A stretch of DNA of 7,539 bases from Deltaproteobacteria bacterium (GTDB lineage Bacteria > Desulfobacterota > Binatia > DP-6). Shown here one piece after another: positions 1-6,442 of this stretch (its first letter is position 1; every line of letters begins with the position of its first letter). Where the stretch lies: NCBI GenBank assembly GCA_005879245.1, contig VBLA01000216.1:1-7539 (forward strand), read 5' to 3'. A model generated the notes under the pieces. It saw nothing but the letters and a program-made list of their open reading frames with translations, made no database searches and had not been told where the DNA came from. Both the position numbers and the translations under genes were made by a program.

Positions 1-15
1 GCGCGCCGCGGCCAT
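1..15 (-). CDS. Possible start of a further operon gene, cut by the window edge
   Basis: An ATG at position 15 on the minus strand follows the hyuA stop (24-26) by 8 bases and is preceded by GAGGTG four bases upstream, a good Shine-Dalgarno match that overlaps the hyuA stop region. Only five codons (Met-Ala-Ala-Ala-Arg) are visible, so nothing can be said about the product. The tight spacing suggests it would be the fifth gene of the hyu operon. It could equally be a chance ATG in GC-rich DNA. Confidence 0.3.
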
Positions 16-23
16 CCGGCACC

Positions 24-2087
24 TCAGTCCTTCCCGACCGCGATCGTGTAGTTCCCGGACGTGTCGACGGTCGCCCGCTGCCCCGGGTAGATGACGATCG
101 TCGTGAACGGCTCCTCGATGATCGCGGGCCCGAGGATCGCCTGCCGGGGCGAGAGCCGGGGGCCGTCGTAGATCGGGGTCGCGACGAAGCGGCCGTCGAA
201 GTAGGCCCGGCGGGCCCCGAGCCGCGGGCTGCCGGGCGCACGCCGTGCGACGCGCGTGAGAGCCGGCTTCACGTCCATCGCCATGGTCTTCAGACGAAGC
301 CCGCGGAGGATCGGCTCCTCGTCGCGGCAGGCGTAGGTGTGGAGCTCCTCGTGGAGCTGATGGAAGCGCTCGACCGTGTCGGCCAGCACCCGCGCCGTCA
401 CCTGGCCGTTCTTCGCCGCGAGCGGCACCGGCATGTCGAAGGTCTGCCCGGGATAGCAGAGGGCCGCCATCCGCTCGAAGCGGAGGCGGCGCTGCCGGCG
501 TCCGTTGCCACCGGCGAGAGCGGACCGCGCCGCCTGCTCCATCTCCGCGAAGAGCGCGTGTACCCGGGCCAGGTCCACGCGGCTCACCGGGCTGATGTAG
601 GAGCGCATCTCGTCGACGACGTGATCGGTCAGGAGGAGGCCGAGGGCCGAGAACGCGGGGGCGAGCTTCGGGACGAAGATGCGGCGGATGCCGAGCTCCT
701 CCGCCTGCATGCCGGCGTGGACGGGCCCGTTGCCCCCGAACACCACCAGCGTGAGCGGCCGCGGGTCGATGCCCCGTCCGGCGGACACGCGGCGGACGGC
801 GTTTGCCATATTCGCATTGACGAGCCGGAAGATGCCCGCCGCGGCATCGACGACGGAGATCCCGAGCGGCGTCGCCACGCGCTGCTTGAGCGCCGCGTGA
901 GCGCCCTCGACGTCGAGCCGCATGGTCCCGCCCGAGAACGCGGCCGGGTTCAGGTAGCCGAGCACCAGGTTCGCGTCGGTGACCGTCGGCTCCTCGCCGC
1001 CGCGCCCGTAGCACACCGGCCCGGGTTCGGCGCCGGCGCTCTCCGGTCCGACCTTCAGCGTGCCCGCTTCGACGTGTGCGATCGAGCCACCCCCCGCGCC
1101 GACCGACTGCACGTCCACCATCGGGAGGCCGATCAGGTAGCGATGATGCCAGTTCCAGCCCGCCTTCACGTCTGGCGTCCCACCGCGCACCAGGCAGACG
1201 TCGTAGCTCGTGCCGCCCATGTCGACGGAGATGAAGTCCTTCACGCCCGCGGCTCCGGCGACCGCGCTCGCTCCCATGACGCCCCCCGCGGGACCCGAGC
1301 CCATGACGGCGACCGCCTTCTGCGCCACGTAACCGCCCGTCATGACGCCGCCGTTCGACTGCATGATGAGGAGCTCGCCGCGGAACCCTGCTTCGCGGAG
1401 GCGACCCTCCAGGCGGGAGAGGTAGCGGCTGATCCTCGGCCCGACGTAGGCGTTCACCAGCGTCGTGCTCGTTCGCTCGAACTCGGGCGCCGAGGGCATC
1501 ACCTCGTGCGAGAGCGAGACCATCACGCCGGGGAGCTCCTCGGCGGCGATCTCGCGCACGCGGCGCTCGTGGGCGGAATCGACGAAGGAGAAGAGGAAGA
1601 CGACGGCGAGTGAATCGACCGCCTGGAGCTTCATGCGCCGGCAGGCGCGCCGCACCGCTTCCTCGTCGAGCGGCACGACGACGCGCCCCTCGAAGTCGAG
1701 CCGCTCGGGCACCCCGTAGCGGCAGCGTCGCGGGCAGATGGGCGGCGGGGGCGGGAGCGCCGGGTCCCAGATGTCCTCCTTGAACCCGCGGCGGATCTCG
1801 ATCTCGTCGCGGTGGCCCTCGCTCGTGATGAGACCGGTCGTCGCGCCCGACATCTCGATCATGGTGTTGTCGGCGGTGGTGGTGCCGTGGACGATCAGCT
1901 CGGTCTCGGCGAGGAGCGCGCCGAGAGAGACCTGCTCGCGCGCCGCGAGCCGGGCGAGCCCGGCGAGGACGCCCTCGGACTGGTCCGCGAGCGTCGTCGG
2001 GTGCTTGTCGAGGACCAGCTTTCCCGCCGCCGCGAGCACGAAGTCCGTGAACGTCCCGCCGACGTCGATGCCGACCCGATAGGCCAC
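24..2087 (-). CDS. hyuA: Hydantoinase/oxoprolinase family protein, subunit A (HyuA-like)
   Basis: This is the ATP-binding subunit of a hydantoinase/5-oxoprolinase/acetone-carboxylase-type enzyme. The family couples ATP hydrolysis to opening cyclic amides or to carboxylating ketones, in the cytoplasm, together with subunit B. Counting from GTG 2087 (687 aa, normal length), the ASKHA-type phosphate loop DVGGTFTD is at residues 8-15 and HGTTTADN at 67-74. QSNGG is at 243-247, GPAGG at 265-269, DMGGTSYDV at 289-297, SVGAGGGSIA at 328-337 and FGGNGPVHA at 450-458. These cover the Hydant_A_N, Hydantoinase_A and C-terminal domains in order. The reading frame stays open upstream to 2258, but that part overlaps the YjbQ gene and lacks family similarity, so the GTG just before the phosphate loop was chosen. 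There is no clear Shine-Dalgarno. The gene is fourth in the minus-strand operon, 50 bases after yjbQ. The substrate cannot be read from the sequence. Confidence 0.93.
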   Translation of the reverse strand: MAYRVGIDVGGTFTDFVLAAAGKLVLDKHPTTLADQSEGVLAGLARLAAREQVSLGALLAETELIVHGTTTADNTMIEMSGATTGLITSEGHRDEIEIRRGFKEDIWDPALPPPPPICPRRCRYGVPERLDFEGRVVVPLDEEAVRRACRRMKLQAVDSLAVVFLFSFVDSAHERRVREIAAEELPGVMVSLSHEVMPSAPEFERTSTTLVNAYVGPRISRYLSRLEGRLREAGFRGELLIMQSNGGVMTGGYVAQKAVAVMGSGPAGGVMGASAVAGAAGVKDFISVDMGGTSYDVCLVRGGTPDVKAGWNWHHRYLIGLPMVDVQSVGAGGGSIAHVEAGTLKVGPESAGAEPGPVCYGRGGEEPTVTDANLVLGYLNPAAFSGGTMRLDVEGAHAALKQRVATPLGISVVDAAAGIFRLVNANMANAVRRVSAGRGIDPRPLTLVVFGGNGPVHAGMQAEELGIRRIFVPKLAPAFSALGLLLTDHVVDEMRSYISPVSRVDLARVHALFAEMEQAARSALAGGNGRRQRRLRFERMAALCYPGQTFDMPVPLAAKNGQVTARVLADTVERFHQLHEELHTYACRDEEPILRGLRLKTMAMDVKPALTRVARRAPGSPRLGARRAYFDGRFVATPIYDGPRLSPRQAILGPAIIEEPFTTIVIYPGQRATVDTSGNYTIAVGKD

Positions 2088-2137
2088 GGCCGAGGTGGCT
2101 ACACCGAAACGTCGACGAGCGACAAGAGTCGCCCTGC

Positions 2138-2452
2138 CTACTCCCCGAGAACCTCGACCTGGTGGTGCACCAGCGTCCGCTTCAGGTGCGCGTCGGCGTT
2201 GTCCTCGCCCGTCTGGTGGTGCCGGTAGTCGCCGGAAGGTGCCAGCTTGTCGAGCCACTCGACGAGGTCCTGCTTCAGCCCCGACTCCTCGTCGTTCACC
2301 CAGATGCCGGCCGTGATGTGCATCGCCGAGACGAGGCAGAAGCCCTCGGCGATCCTCGCCGTCGCCACGATGGCGGCGATCCGCTCCGTGATGTTGACGA
2401 GCTCGCGCCGCGCGCGGGTGGTGAACCAGAGATAGTCGGTGTGGGCGCGCAT
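2138..2452 (-). CDS. yjbQ: YjbQ/UPF0047-family protein, shortened near the C-terminus
   Basis: The protein has 104 aa. Residues 1-90 match the YjbQ (UPF0047) family closely: [15 protein letters not shown] near the N-terminus, [17 protein letters not shown] at 43-59, LDKLAP at 67-72, and [12 protein letters not shown] at 81-92. Some YjbQ members have been reported to act as secondary thiamine-phosphate synthases, but the general role is uncertain. Family members are usually about 135-140 aa. Here the protein runs from HLKR through HHQV directly into VEVLGE and stops. The usual segment with the DLGPW and GEFDG-type motifs is missing, although the last residues resemble the normal family C-terminus. 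The ATG overlaps the stop of the Rid-family gene (TGATG), which fixes the start and suggests translational coupling. The gene lies between the Rid-family gene and hyuA in the operon. The protein may be non-functional or a divergent short form. Confidence 0.85.
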   Translation of the reverse strand: MRAHTDYLWFTTRARRELVNITERIAAIVATARIAEGFCLVSAMHITAGIWVNDEESGLKQDLVEWLDKLAPSGDYRHHQTGEDNADAHLKRTLVHHQVEVLGE

Positions 2453-2868
2453 CAGGGGACGACGGCGTCGGCCTCGATCTCGATGAGCGCCCGGTCGTCG
2501 ATCAGCCGGCTCACCTCGACCAGCGTCGACGCCGGGCGGATGTCGCGGAAGAACTCGCCGTGCACGGCGGTGGCCTCCGCGGCCCGGGTGATGTCGAGGA
2601 TGAACATGCGTGTCCGGATCACGTGGGCGAGCGACCCACCGAGCGCCTCGACGGCGGCGCGGATGATCTCGAGCGCCTGCCGGGTCTGCACAGCGAGCGT
2701 GGGAGGGTACGACCGGTCGGGGTTGAGGCCCACGGTGCCCGAGACGGCGATCCAGCTCCCGCTCCGTACGGCACGCGAATAGCCGACGACGGGCTCCCAT
2801 GGCGATCCGCTGCTGGCGCACCGACGGCCCGCGAACTCCGCCACCGTGATGCGGACATCGCCCGCCAT
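2452..2868 (-). CDS. YjgF/YER057c/UK114 (Rid) family protein
   Basis: The protein has 138 aa, a normal length for this family of small trimeric cytoplasmic proteins. The best-known member, RidA, hydrolyses reactive enamines and imines. Visible family signatures are [16 protein letters not shown] at 20-35, VSGTVG at 42-47, [12 protein letters not shown] at 111-122 and ALIEIEADA at 127-135. The SGSPWE...GYSRAVR opening is typical of a YjgF-like subgroup that is distinct from true RidA. Aligning LVEV with E. coli RidA places Ser114 where RidA has the carboxylate-binding Arg105, while Glu130 matches RidA Glu120. The imine-deaminase activity of RidA should therefore not be assumed. The ATG lies 6 bases after the hyuB stop and the TGA overlaps the yjbQ ATG, so the gene is embedded in the hyu operon. 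Rid proteins often accompany catabolic pathways for nitrogen heterocycles, which fits the context. Confidence 0.92.
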   Translation of the reverse strand: MAGDVRITVAEFAGRRCASSGSPWEPVVGYSRAVRSGSWIAVSGTVGLNPDRSYPPTLAVQTRQALEIIRAAVEALGGSLAHVIRTRMFILDITRAAEATAVHGEFFRDIRPASTLVEVSRLIDDRALIEIEADAVVP

Positions 2869-2874
2869 CGTCGC

Positions 2875-4728
2875 CTAGGGTTTGCGCGCCGCCCACATCG
2901 CGGCCCGCAGCTGCTCGGTCGCCTCGCGGTCGATCGCCAGCGTCGGGTCCGCGAGTGCGCCGGTGAGCACGACGCCGTAGTCGCGTCCCGCCGCCTCGAC
3001 GGAGACGTACTCGTCGAGCACGTCGTCGAGCACCTTCTCCGGTGGCCGAGCCAGGGGATCCCCCCATCCGCCCCCGCCGCCGTAGTGGTACTCGTAGCGT
3101 TCCCCGGCCTCGTGCTGGATGTACTGGGCCGTGTCGCCCACCTCGAAGGCGGATTCGCCACCCGCGCGCACGACGAGGCGGTTCGCCGACCCCGGCTTCC
3201 CGCCGGCGATGCCCGGCATCGGGTACCGCTTGCCCACGACGTAGGTGTAGATCGTCGCCGGCACGAGCACCTGCTTCCGGTAGAGGCTCCCGCAGTTGCC
3301 GCGGAACTCGCCCGCCCCGCCGCTGTCGGTCTCGTAGTCGCGCGCGAGCTGGCGCACCGGGAAGATCGATTCGTTGATCTCCGCGGTGGCGCGGATGAGA
3401 TTGCCGAAGGAGACGTTCATCGCGCCCCAGCCGTCCTGCCCTTTGACCGCGCCGCAGTACGCGGCAAAGGAATCCACCGAATGGTCGATGAAGACCTTCC
3501 CGTCGCTCGGATGCGTGCCGAAGATCACCGTCGGCATGCCCATCTTGTAGATCTGCGGGCAGCTCCGCTCCGGGACGACCTGCTCGAGGGCCTTGGCGAC
3601 TGCCTCCCCCACCTCCGTTCCCGGGTGGTGGGTGCCGGCCGCCACCGACTTGCCCTCGGGGGGGTTGAGGCAGCAGCCCTTCGGCACGACGAGCTCGATC
3701 GAGTCGAAGAAACCCTCGTTCTTCGGGATGGTCGGATCCATCATGGAGGCGAGCTGCGCCACGACGTAGCCGCGCGTGTTGCCGAAGGTCGAGTACGCCT
3801 GGATGTCGGGGCGCTCGTCGGAGCCGGTGAAGTCGACCCGCAGGTCGCTGCCCTTGACGGTCACCCGACAGTGGACGTGGATGTCACGCTTCCCGTGGGG
3901 GTCGTGATCGACGTAGGTGTCCGATTCGTAGACGCCGTCGGGCCAGCGTGCGACCTCCTCCCGGAACCGTCGCTTGGCGTGCGCGATGATCGCCCGCACG
4001 GCGCCGTCGACCGTCGCCGTCCCGAAGCGCGCGAGCACCTCCTGCAGGCGGCGGACGCCGAGCTGCGCCGCGCCCACCTGCGCGCGGAGGTCGCCGAGAA
4101 AGGTCGGTGTGCGGTTGTTCGCCGCCATCATGTACTCGACGTCGCGGCGCTTGACGCCCTTCTCGAAGATCTTGACGGCCGGGAAGCGCACTCCCTCCGC
4201 CCAGATGTCGGGCGCGTTCACGTTGTAACCCCCGGGAGCGCCACCCCCCGTGTCGGCGTGGTGGCACTGGATCGACGCGATCAGCACGCAGCAGCCGTCG
4301 TGGAAGACCGGCGCGAAGACGTTGTAGTCGGGCAGGTGGCCGCCCCCGTGGTACGGATCGTTCCCGACCAGGACGTCCCCGTCGTGGAGGCCGCCGGGAC
4401 CGAAGAACTCGACCGCGAACCGTACGGGGAGCGTCGAGGAGAGCATGAACTGCGGGATGCCGACCGAGAGCGCCGCCAGCTGACCCGTCCCGTCGAGGAT
4501 TGTGGCGTTCCGCTCGTTCGATTGGTTCAGGATCGGCGTGGTCGCGGTCAGGCTCACATGGGTCGCCATCTCGTAGCAGATGGTCTCGAAGGCCCCGAGG
4601 ATGATCGCGGCGTCAACGGGGTCGATTGCCGACCGCCGCAGCGCACGACGCGAGCGTCGGTGGGGCGGGGCCTTGGCGGGGCGCGGCTGGAGTGAACGCA
4701 TCGTCCGTGGCCCCGACGCCTGGCGCAT
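2875..4728 (-). CDS. hyuB: Hydantoinase B/oxoprolinase family protein, subunit B (HyuB-like)
   Basis: This is the larger-family partner of HyuA in hydantoinase/oxoprolinase/acetone-carboxylase-type enzymes. Counting from ATG 4728 (617 aa), the HyuB core begins at [16 protein letters not shown] (35-50). Further signatures are [10 protein letters not shown] at 71-80, [12 protein letters not shown] at 123-134, [12 protein letters not shown] at 156-167, DFTGSDERP and [12 protein letters not shown] in the middle, [17 protein letters not shown] later on, and GGGGGWGDP at 550-558. The His/Asp-rich NDPYHGGGH segment is strongly conserved in the family and probably serves the active site or metal binding. 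The first 34 residues are Arg/Pro-rich and unlike the family, so the true start is uncertain. ATG 4728 and ATG 4701 both lack a Shine-Dalgarno, and no GTG or TTG lies closer to the core. It is the first gene of the minus-strand operon. Its stop is 6 bases before the Rid-family start. Confidence 0.93.
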   Translation of the reverse strand: MRQASGPRTMRSLQPRPAKAPPHRRSRRALRRSAIDPVDAAIILGAFETICYEMATHVSLTATTPILNQSNERNATILDGTGQLAALSVGIPQFMLSSTLPVRFAVEFFGPGGLHDGDVLVGNDPYHGGGHLPDYNVFAPVFHDGCCVLIASIQCHHADTGGGAPGGYNVNAPDIWAEGVRFPAVKIFEKGVKRRDVEYMMAANNRTPTFLGDLRAQVGAAQLGVRRLQEVLARFGTATVDGAVRAIIAHAKRRFREEVARWPDGVYESDTYVDHDPHGKRDIHVHCRVTVKGSDLRVDFTGSDERPDIQAYSTFGNTRGYVVAQLASMMDPTIPKNEGFFDSIELVVPKGCCLNPPEGKSVAAGTHHPGTEVGEAVAKALEQVVPERSCPQIYKMGMPTVIFGTHPSDGKVFIDHSVDSFAAYCGAVKGQDGWGAMNVSFGNLIRATAEINESIFPVRQLARDYETDSGGAGEFRGNCGSLYRKQVLVPATIYTYVVGKRYPMPGIAGGKPGSANRLVVRAGGESAFEVGDTAQYIQHEAGERYEYHYGGGGGWGDPLARPPEKVLDDVLDEYVSVEAAGRDYGVVLTGALADPTLAIDREATEQLRAAMWAARKP

Positions 4729-4733
4729 GAGGC

Positions 4734-4747
4734 GTGGCTACAACGAA
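4734..4747 (-). promoter_or_regulatory. 14-base element just upstream of hyuB, also found upstream of hyuA
   Basis: On the minus strand the sequence TTCGTTGTAGCCAC ends 5 bases before the ATG at 4728. A copy differing at one base (TTCGGTGTAGCCAC, 2108 to 2095) ends 7 bases before the GTG of hyuA at 2087. Both starts lack a Shine-Dalgarno. The function is unknown and the match could be coincidence, but the shared position next to two subunits of one enzyme is notable. Confidence 0.25.
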
Positions 4748-4822
4748 GCCCGGGAAGTGACAAGCCGCAAAATCGCGGTGCCCGAACCCGCTGGCGCGCC
4801 GCGACAAGATTGGCAGAGCCCC

Positions 4823-4842
4823 CCGGAATCGGGGAATTCCGG
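4823..4842. repeat. Small inverted repeat (7-bp arms, 6-base loop)
   Basis: CCGGAAT (4823-4829) and ATTCCGG (4836-4842) form perfect inverted arms around CGGGGA. It lies 95 bases upstream of hyuB and about 120 bases upstream of the secreted-protein start, so it could be an operator or a leader hairpin. It has no T tract and is too far from any stop codon to be a terminator. Confidence 0.35.
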
Positions 4843-4950
4843 AGACCTCCCCCATTTTCTGTATGACAATACCGGGTTCTGCCTAGACTTTGTGACGCAA
4901 ACGGGGGTCTTCCGGCATAGACGGACGGGGGAAGTGCGCCCGCGCACATT

Positions 4951-4955
4951 GGAGG
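4951..4955 (+). promoter_or_regulatory. Strong Shine-Dalgarno deciding the start at 4964
   Basis: GGAGG lies 8 bases before ATG 4964, the best ribosome binding site in the window. It fixes the start of the secreted protein even though the frame is open back to 4580. The upstream part is antisense to hyuB and intergenic, and the ATG is followed directly by a signal peptide. Confidence 0.8.
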
Positions 4956-4963
4956 TCAAAGAG

Positions 4964-5641
4964 ATGCCAGCGCCTCTCCGCTCCGCCACCGTTGTGCTCG
5001 CCACGCAGGTACTGCTCTTTGCCGCGAGCCCCGTCCTGGGCGAGCCCCTGAGATGCCAGCGCTCGATCGCGAAGGAATCCTCGAAGTTCATCCAGTCGAA
5101 GATGAAGGCGCTCGGCAAGTGCGAGGACGGCAAGGTCCTGGGGCGCGTGGCCGCGAACTCCGACTGCCATGCCGACTCGATGACCGCGCTCCTCATCGCC
5201 AGGGCGCAGGCGAAGCTCCAGCGGCGCCTCAGTGCCCATTGCGGCGGTGCGGACGGTATCTGCGGGACGGGTGACGATGACTCACTCGCGTCTATCGGGT
5301 GGGGCTCGATCACGAGTTGTCCCAACCTCGAGAACGGCGCCTGCAACATGGCGGTCAACAACTGCGCGGACATCGGCGCCTGTCTCCTCTGTATCGACGA
5401 GGCGGCGGTCGATCAGGCGATAACGCTCCCTACGGTGCGCTCGACAGCATGCAGTTCGGGACGGCGTCCCCGCTCAACTCCTGCCAGCGCGCGATCGGGT
5501 CCGCCCCGACCCAATTCGTCGAATCCAAGTCGAAGGCCCTGCAGAAGTGCTGGGACGCGCGTCTCAAGGGGCTCCATTCGAACTCATGTCCGACGCCGGG
5601 TGACGGCATCGCTGCCGGGCGCATCCAGCGGGCGCAGGTGA
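4964..5641 (+). CDS. First open segment of the broken exported protein (signal peptide plus module 1)
   Basis: This is the piece that would actually be translated from the strong ribosome binding site: 225 aa. Residues 1-26 are the signal peptide and residues 31-154 are Cys-rich module 1, ending in CLLCIDEAAVDQAI. After about residue 155 the frame is wrong. The tail becomes Arg/Ser/Pro-rich out-of-frame translation, up to a stop at 5639-5641. If the sequence is correct, the cell would make a truncated secreted module 1 with a junk basic tail. Confidence 0.55.
   Translation: MPAPLRSATVVLATQVLLFAASPVLGEPLRCQRSIAKESSKFIQSKMKALGKCEDGKVLGRVAANSDCHADSMTALLIARAQAKLQRRLSAHCGGADGICGTGDDDSLASIGWGSITSCPNLENGACNMAVNNCADIGACLLCIDEAAVDQAITLPTVRSTACSSGRRPRSTPASARSGPPRPNSSNPSRRPCRSAGTRVSRGSIRTHVRRRVTASLPGASSGRR
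5054..5428 (+). repeat. Cys-rich CQR module 1
   Basis: The module begins CQRSIAKESSKFIQSKMKAL, then GKCED, and continues with a CGGADGICGTGDDD turn, an IGWGSITSCPN segment and the closing CADIGACLLCIDEAAVDQAI. The first part has alternating Lys/Ala/Leu typical of an amphipathic helix, with Cys at both ends. The even number of Cys residues in an exported protein suggests disulfides. It is paralogous to the module at 5482-5857. Confidence 0.75.
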
Positions 5642-5857
5642 AGGCGATGGGTGCGATCTTCGGCGCTGCGGCGGCTCCGATCTGGCCTGCGACGGGGCCG
5701 GTGACTTCACGCCGGCGCAGATCGGCTTCGTCGGGACCTGCCCCTCGGTGACCGTCCCGGGTGGCTCGAGCTGCGGTGGCCCCATCAACAGCCTCCAGGA
5801 CCTCGTTGCATGCGTCGACTGCGTGAGCGAGTTCAAGGTGGATTGCGCCGACGCGCT
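5482..5857 (+). repeat. Cys-rich CQR module 2
   Basis: This is the second copy of the module. It begins CQRAIGSAPTQFVESKSKAL, then QKCWD (frame 1). It continues in frame 3 with CGGSDLACDGAGDFTPAQIG, FVGTCPS and LVACVDCVSEFKVDCADAL. The order of landmarks (CQR, KALxKC, CGG, a GxGD acidic turn, IG...TCP, C..C) matches module 1 step by step, so the two arose by tandem duplication. The frame break at 5666/5667 falls inside the module between GA and CGG, which places the missing base precisely. Confidence 0.75.
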
Positions 5858-6442
5858 CACCGTGCCCGGCTTCGAGTCGTACCCCACGCAGTGCAATGTA
5901 CAGGTCGGCACCACCTCGACGACCATCCCGTCCACGACGACGACGATTCCGAGCTGCCCGCCCCCGGCGGCAGCGGTGGGTTCGATCGCTGTCACTCTCG
6001 CTCAGGGGACGACGGACTGCGGAGGACCGGGGCTCAACCCGAGCTCCGTCGCACCGTTCTCGGGGGAGATCGACGACGGTACGGGAACCAAGCTGAAGGA
6101 TCTCGGGCTCGGGTGCCTGTACATCGGAGGCGGCAATGCCCTGACCTTGCCGGGAACCCCGCTCCCGGATGGCTCCACCTCGATCCTGGACGTCTCGGGC
6201 GCCAACGGGCTGCAGCTCACGCTCGCGGCCAGCAACGGTACCGGCCCCGACACTTGCACGCTCGGCGCCGGTCCCGGGAAGCACTGTGCCAACACCAGCC
6301 TCGCAGCGTGTACTTCCGACGCGGACTGCGGCGGCCAGAAGAGCAGCTGCCAGCTCGACGCGAACTGCTTCTTCGGTCCACCCGCGCCGGTGCCGGCCGG
6401 ACCGCTGACCTCCTGCGTCGTGAACATGATCGGGACGGACCG
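5667..6442 (+). pseudogene. Third segment: Thr-rich linker and Gly/Ser-rich region
   Basis: This frame-3 segment finishes module 2, then has a low-complexity linker TTSTTIPSTTTTIPSC (5910-5957), including four ACG codons in a row (5934-5945). It continues with a region of Gly, Ser, Thr and spaced Cys: LKDLGLGCLYIGGG, NTSLAACTSDADCGG and CVVNMIGTD. The linker resembles extracellular spacer sequences. The CTSDADCGG pattern is a common short Cys motif in secreted deltaproteobacterial proteins. Frame 3 ends as sensible sequence at 6440. Beyond that it turns Arg-rich and stops at 6512. Confidence 0.6.

Larger units (their letters stand above)
4729..4963. promoter_or_regulatory. Divergent intergenic region between hyuB and the secreted-protein gene
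   Basis: These 235 bases separate two divergent genes and must hold or adjoin promoters for both directions. The stretch around 4850-4900 is less GC-rich than the rest of the window, with short AT-containing words such as TATGACAAT at 4862-4870 and TTTGTGACG near 4889-4897. None makes a convincing -35/-10 pair at 16-18 bases. ACGGGGG occurs twice (4901-4907 and 4925-4931). An inverted repeat is listed separately. No open reading frame here looks coding. Confidence 0.5.

Noticed and set aside
339..1613. Plus-strand open frame (424 codons) opposite hyuA
   Set aside because: It mirrors hyuA codons, with Arg/Ala/His-rich low-information protein and no ribosome binding site. It is a GC-driven shadow.
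2088..2258. Upstream extension of hyuA to an ATG at 2258
   Set aside because: It overlaps the YjbQ gene in another frame and is Arg/Gly/Pro-rich with no family similarity. GTG 2087 lies directly before the conserved phosphate loop.
2560..4695. Long plus-strand open frame (711 codons) opposite hyuB and the Rid-family gene
   Set aside because: It is antisense to strongly conserved genes, its composition is Arg/His/Val/Asp-rich as expected for a GC-rich shadow frame, and it has no recognisable domain.
4580..4963. Upstream extension of the secreted protein to 4580
   Set aside because: It would overlap hyuB antisense and bury the signal peptide, while ATG 4964 has a strong ribosome binding site.
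5431..6440. Programmed ribosomal frameshifting as the cause of the frame changes
   Set aside because: All three shifts have the same direction but there is no slippery heptamer followed by a hairpin at the sites, and three events in one gene would be exceptional.
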